Of a stretch of 6,171 bases of DNA, positions 5,067-6,171 are shown piece by piece. Both the position numbers and the translations under genes were made by a program. The notes beneath the pieces were generated by a model. It saw nothing but the letters and a program-made list of their open reading frames with translations. It was not told the origin of the DNA and did no database searches. The stretch covers positions 1 to 6,171 of the forward strand of contig JANPLX010000082.1 of the NCBI GenBank assembly GCA_031422495.1, written 5' to 3'. This stretch comes from Aalborgiella sp031422495 (GTDB taxonomy: Bacteria; Pseudomonadota; Gammaproteobacteria; Burkholderiales; Burkholderiaceae_C). The first letter of the stretch is position 1, and the number at the start of each line of letters is the position of its first letter.

Positions 5067-6171
5067 CCGCTGCCTACGAACACTTCAGCAAACTCGTTTC
5101 CAGCGACCAGTTTTACGCCATCGCTTGCGACCCACAGCGCAGCGTTGCCGTCGAAGCCTGCGCAGGTGCTGGGAAAACTTGGATGCTGGTGTCGCGGATG
5201 ATCCGAGCTTTGCTGGAGGATGATGCTCCCCAGCCGCACGAAATCCTGGCCATTACCTTCACCAAAAAAGCTGCTGGAGAAATGCGCGAGCGGCTGCAAA
5301 AGTTTCTTTTAGAGTTTGCATTTGATACGCCAGAGAAACTTGAAAAAGAGCTTGTCATACGGGGATTAAGTCCACAGTCATCGAAAAACAAATGTGAGAC
5401 GCTACAAAATCTATATCAAACCTTGCTCAGCCAAGGGCGTGGTGTGCAGATCAAAACCTTTCACGGCTGGTTTGCATCGCTGCTGCGGACTGCTCCGCTG
5501 TCGGTGTTGGAAGGCTTGCATCTGCCTGCTAATTACACGCTTTTGGAAGACGACAAGCTGGCCGTGCCCGGCGTTTGGCGGCGGTTTTTTGGTGCTTTAT
5601 TGAAAGACGAAACTCTAAAACGTGATTTTGAGGAACTGGTCGCCGAGCATGGCAAGTCGCAGGCATTGAAGGCTTTGGACGAGGCGCTGTCTAAGCGGGT
5701 TGAGTTTGAATTGGCGGATGGAAAAGGGCTGGTTGATGATTCTGTGCCGCATTTTTCGGCGTATTTTCCTGAGTTTTCGGGTTGTGATTCACCCGAAGCA
5801 GCGTTTGCAGCAAGTGGTATTCACCGCCAAATACTCGCAGATGCTGCCAAAATTTTAGGTTCAGCTGCTCAAAAGTCATTTAGCGCAAAGGGGGTAGAGC
5901 TAGAAAAATCTATTACCGACAATGACTTAACGGGCGCAATCACTGCTTTACTGACCGAAAAAGGCACACCACGCAAGTTCAACGCTTCGTTGTCCGAGAA
6001 CGAGTTTGTTGCCAAAGCGCAAGAGATAGCCGTTCGCTTGCAAGCTGCCATTGCGCAACACACTGCTTGGCAACACCAGCAGCGTATGGCGCGGTTGACG
6101 CGGATTTTGATCGCTGAATTTGCCGCCTTGAAACGACAGCGCGGCTGGGTGGATATGAACGATGTGGAGCG
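5063..6171 (+). CDS. addA: AddA/UvrD-like helicase-nuclease subunit (5' part, cut by window end)
   Basis: An open frame begins at ATG 5063, overlapping the addB stop as ATGA, and runs 369 codons to the window edge without a stop. It encodes the motor end of a superfamily 1A (UvrD/RecB type) helicase. Visible motifs are DPQRSVAVEACAGAGKTW with the Walker A lysine at Lys38, motif Ia ILAITFTKKAAGEMRERL at about 61-78, and IKTFHGWFASLLR at about 130-142. GWVDMNDVE at 361-369 corresponds to the DFxDL-like motif that precedes Walker B. The stretch between about 80 and 340 is the variable 1B region, rich in charged helices. Full AddA proteins are about 1,100-1,250 residues with a C-terminal nuclease, so roughly two thirds should lie beyond the window; whether that nuclease is present cannot be seen. 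Translational coupling and complex formation with the upstream AddB-like protein are inferred from the overlap and families. A UvrD-type helicase with other partners is the alternative. Confidence 0.9.
   Translation, partial: MTAAYEHFSKLVSSDQFYAIACDPQRSVAVEACAGAGKTWMLVSRMIRALLEDDAPQPHEILAITFTKKAAGEMRERLQKFLLEFAFDTPEKLEKELVIRGLSPQSSKNKCETLQNLYQTLLSQGRGVQIKTFHGWFASLLRTAPLSVLEGLHLPANYTLLEDDKLAVPGVWRRFFGALLKDETLKRDFEELVAEHGKSQALKALDEALSKRVEFELADGKGLVDDSVPHFSAYFPEFSGCDSPEAAFAASGIHRQILADAAKILGSAAQKSFSAKGVELEKSITDNDLTGAITALLTEKGTPRKFNASLSENEFVAKAQEIAVRLQAAIAQHTAWQHQQRMARLTRILIAEFAALKRQRGWVDMNDVE

Noticed and set aside
1..6171. tRNA or rRNA genes, CRISPR arrays, insertion sequences, phage genes
   Set aside because: No cloverleaf-like segment, regularly spaced repeat, transposase-like frame or phage-like gene was seen on either strand.

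Overview
The window looks like chromosomal DNA from a betaproteobacterium, most likely order Burkholderiales and probably close to Comamonadaceae. This is inferred from the Rho sequence (MHLNELIALHVSEV start, RMRKQELMFAIIKKRA, MMRRGG end), the AddB/AddA-like pair, and a Neisseria-type dRS3-like repeat; no database search was run. Base composition is near half GC overall but strongly patchy.

Layout. Positions 2-406 (+) hold the 3' end of a solute-binding protein gene of the bacterial family 3 type. Its stop codon directly abuts the stop codon of rho, which runs the other way (407-1681, -). The 310 bases between rho and trxA are non-coding but full of signals. Read in the direction of transcription (- strand) they contain a dRS3-like inverted repeat, a clear intrinsic terminator for trxA, a candidate extended -10 promoter for rho flanked by an 8-bp inverted repeat, a strong leader stem-loop, and a C-rich, G-poor stretch next to the rho start codon. 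trxA lies at 1992-2324 (-). A 108-bp divergent spacer then separates it from a two-gene + strand operon: an AddB-like inactivated helicase/nuclease (2433-5066) overlapping by 4 bases with an AddA/UvrD-like helicase (5063 to the window end, truncated by the window).

How the genes work together. trxA followed by rho on the same strand is a conserved neighbourhood also seen in E. coli (trxA-rhoL-rho). TrxA is the general cytoplasmic disulfide reductant and Rho the general transcription terminator. The addB/addA-like pair should form a double-strand-break end-resection helicase-nuclease, with the translational overlap suggesting coupled synthesis. The genes are ordinary housekeeping functions. 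The most interesting material is regulatory: the rho leader, which resembles an autoregulated leader; the zero-gap convergent junction; and an AT-rich segment with a perfect hairpin inside addB. I found no evidence of a new multi-gene system.
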